Below are positions 17,959-18,786 of a stretch of 18,786 nucleotides of DNA, in pieces; positions within the stretch are counted from its first letter, which is position 1, and the number at the start of each line of letters is the position of its first letter. Under the pieces are notes generated by a model. That model was not told the DNA's origin. It made no database searches and was given only the letters and a program-made list of their open reading frames with translations. Source of the DNA: Roridomyces roridus (lineage: Eukaryota; Basidiomycota; Agaricomycetes; Agaricales; Mycenaceae); assembly GCA_029378245.1 (NCBI GenBank), contig JARKIF010000436.1:1-18786 (forward strand). Direction: 5' to 3'. Both the position numbers and the translations under genes were made by a program.

Positions 17959-18786
17959 TCAGCACTGACTGACCACGGGTGTCCTAGCGTAGCCGCGATA
18001 GGAAGCGAGCTCAATCAGCTTCAAAACACCAGCTGGATAGCGACGGCGTATATGTTGACCTTGACGAGCTTTCAGTGCGTTTTTATCCAGTGTTCCTTGG
18101 AAATCGACTCATCTATATCAGACCGCTATACGGGAAAATGAGGTCTGAATTTCACTTTACTGCGTCTTGCGTGTGAAGACATGCAGCGACATCTTCGGGC
18201 GTAAGACCTGTCTTCTCTTTGCCTATACGATGTTTGCGCTGGGCTCAGTCGCATGCGGTATGACCACCACGCTCCCGCAATTGATCCTCGCCCGCGGTTT
18301 GGCTGGAATCGGTGAGGAGGGATGAGTACGTGAGTTGCATTCTCCTGCTTCAAATCGCCGGAAATCTCACTTTATCCAGCGTCGTGAGCATTATCATGTC
18401 CGACATCGTCCCTCTCCGGTCTCGGGGAACCTGGCAGGGCATCCTCAACATCATATACGCCTCGGGCTCAGCAATGGGTGCACCCCTCGGTGGATTCCTT
18501 GCGGACACGATCGGCTGGCGCTGGGCCTTCCTCGCACAAGTGCCCATCATCGTGCTCGCCTTCATATCCGTCTCCGTCGCGCTCCACCTACCCACCAGAG
18601 ACGCCCCCTCGGCTTTGAAGACCAAACTCAAGCGAGTCGACTTCCCCGGCGCGCTCTCCCTCATCCTATGCGTCTTCTCCCTTCTCTTCGGATTAGACCG
18701 CGGAGGCAACATGGCGTGGGACGACAACTACACCATCGCAGCTGTATGCCTCTTCGTTTCCTTCTTCGTACTCTTCACTTCCATCG

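Larger units (their letters stand above)
16081..18786 (+). pseudogene. MFS transporter (DHA2 type, 14-segment family), broken and cut by window end
   Basis: Inferred exons: 16081-16316, 17993-18074, 18122-18142 (a 21-nt micro-exon), 18187-18329, and 18380 to the edge. Seen: acidic/polar N-tail (MSQETSRLLGDEATRPRYS), RRRIYALLAA, first helix with AMDQTIVV, then IGSELNQLQNTSWIATAYML, the loop SDIFGRK, LPQLILARGLAGIG, SIIMSDIVPLRSRGTWQG and GWRWAFLAQVP. These are the DHA2 hallmarks, close to fungal vacuolar amino-acid or multidrug exporters of the Vba/Fnx1 kind. Three lesions: in-frame TGA at 16219-16221, a frame break near 16257-16263 (fits a 2-bp loss between LLAA and PMAIG), and one missing base near 18312-18320 in the glycine-rich LAGIGGGG region. 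The downstream frame is otherwise open. A MITE sits before the start, and three transposon-derived pieces fill the first intron (16317-17992). Confidence 0.85.

Overview
This window looks like nuclear DNA of a filamentous fungus, most likely a basidiomycete of the Agaricomycetes. The genes carry many introns of about 45-62 nt, mostly with GTGCGT donors and short CTNA branch sites. The encoded families (DHA1 and DHA2 drug transporters, a microsomal P450, a Ty1/copia retroelement) are typical of such genomes. The species assignment is inference; I could not search a database. The region is an accessory, transposon-rich stretch. Of three host genes, only the P450 reads as intact.

Layout. Positions 1-555 are retroelement-like non-genic DNA that cuts off the 3' end of a DHA1-type MFS transporter gene on the minus strand. 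The body of that gene is at 556-1826 and its N-terminal exon is at 10995-11343. The 9.2 kb between them is two insertions that sit side by side: a 4 kb terminal-inverted-repeat (TIR) DNA element (1827-5803, 7-bp target duplication TTTCCTC) and a young full-length Ty1/copia retrotransposon (5811-10994, 5-bp target duplication TCCTC). The copia element sits inside the target duplication of the DNA element. Removing both restores a continuous canonical MFS motif across the junction. The transporter also carries two single-base frameshifts.

Positions 11344-12477 are intergenic and hold what may be one end of a hAT transposon. Positions 12478-14483 (minus) encode a complete 511-residue cytochrome P450 with ten exons, one intron of GC-AG type. 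Its upstream region contains a 203-bp MITE with an 8-bp target duplication.

The right end (16081 to the window edge, plus strand) is a DHA2-type MFS transporter gene that is now a pseudogene, with one in-frame stop and two frameshifts. A 493-bp MITE lies 29 bp upstream of its start codon. Its first intron is swollen to 1,676 bp by a TIR element that itself contains a solo LTR (TSD CGGGG), followed by a 489-bp MITE (8-bp TSD TCAGCACT). The 493- and 489-bp MITEs share their termini and an unusual internal layout.

No CRISPR array, rRNA or convincing tRNA is present. The most informative parts are the exact insertion boundaries, which give a relative history, and the single in-frame UGA between gag and pol of an otherwise intact-looking, recently inserted copia element.
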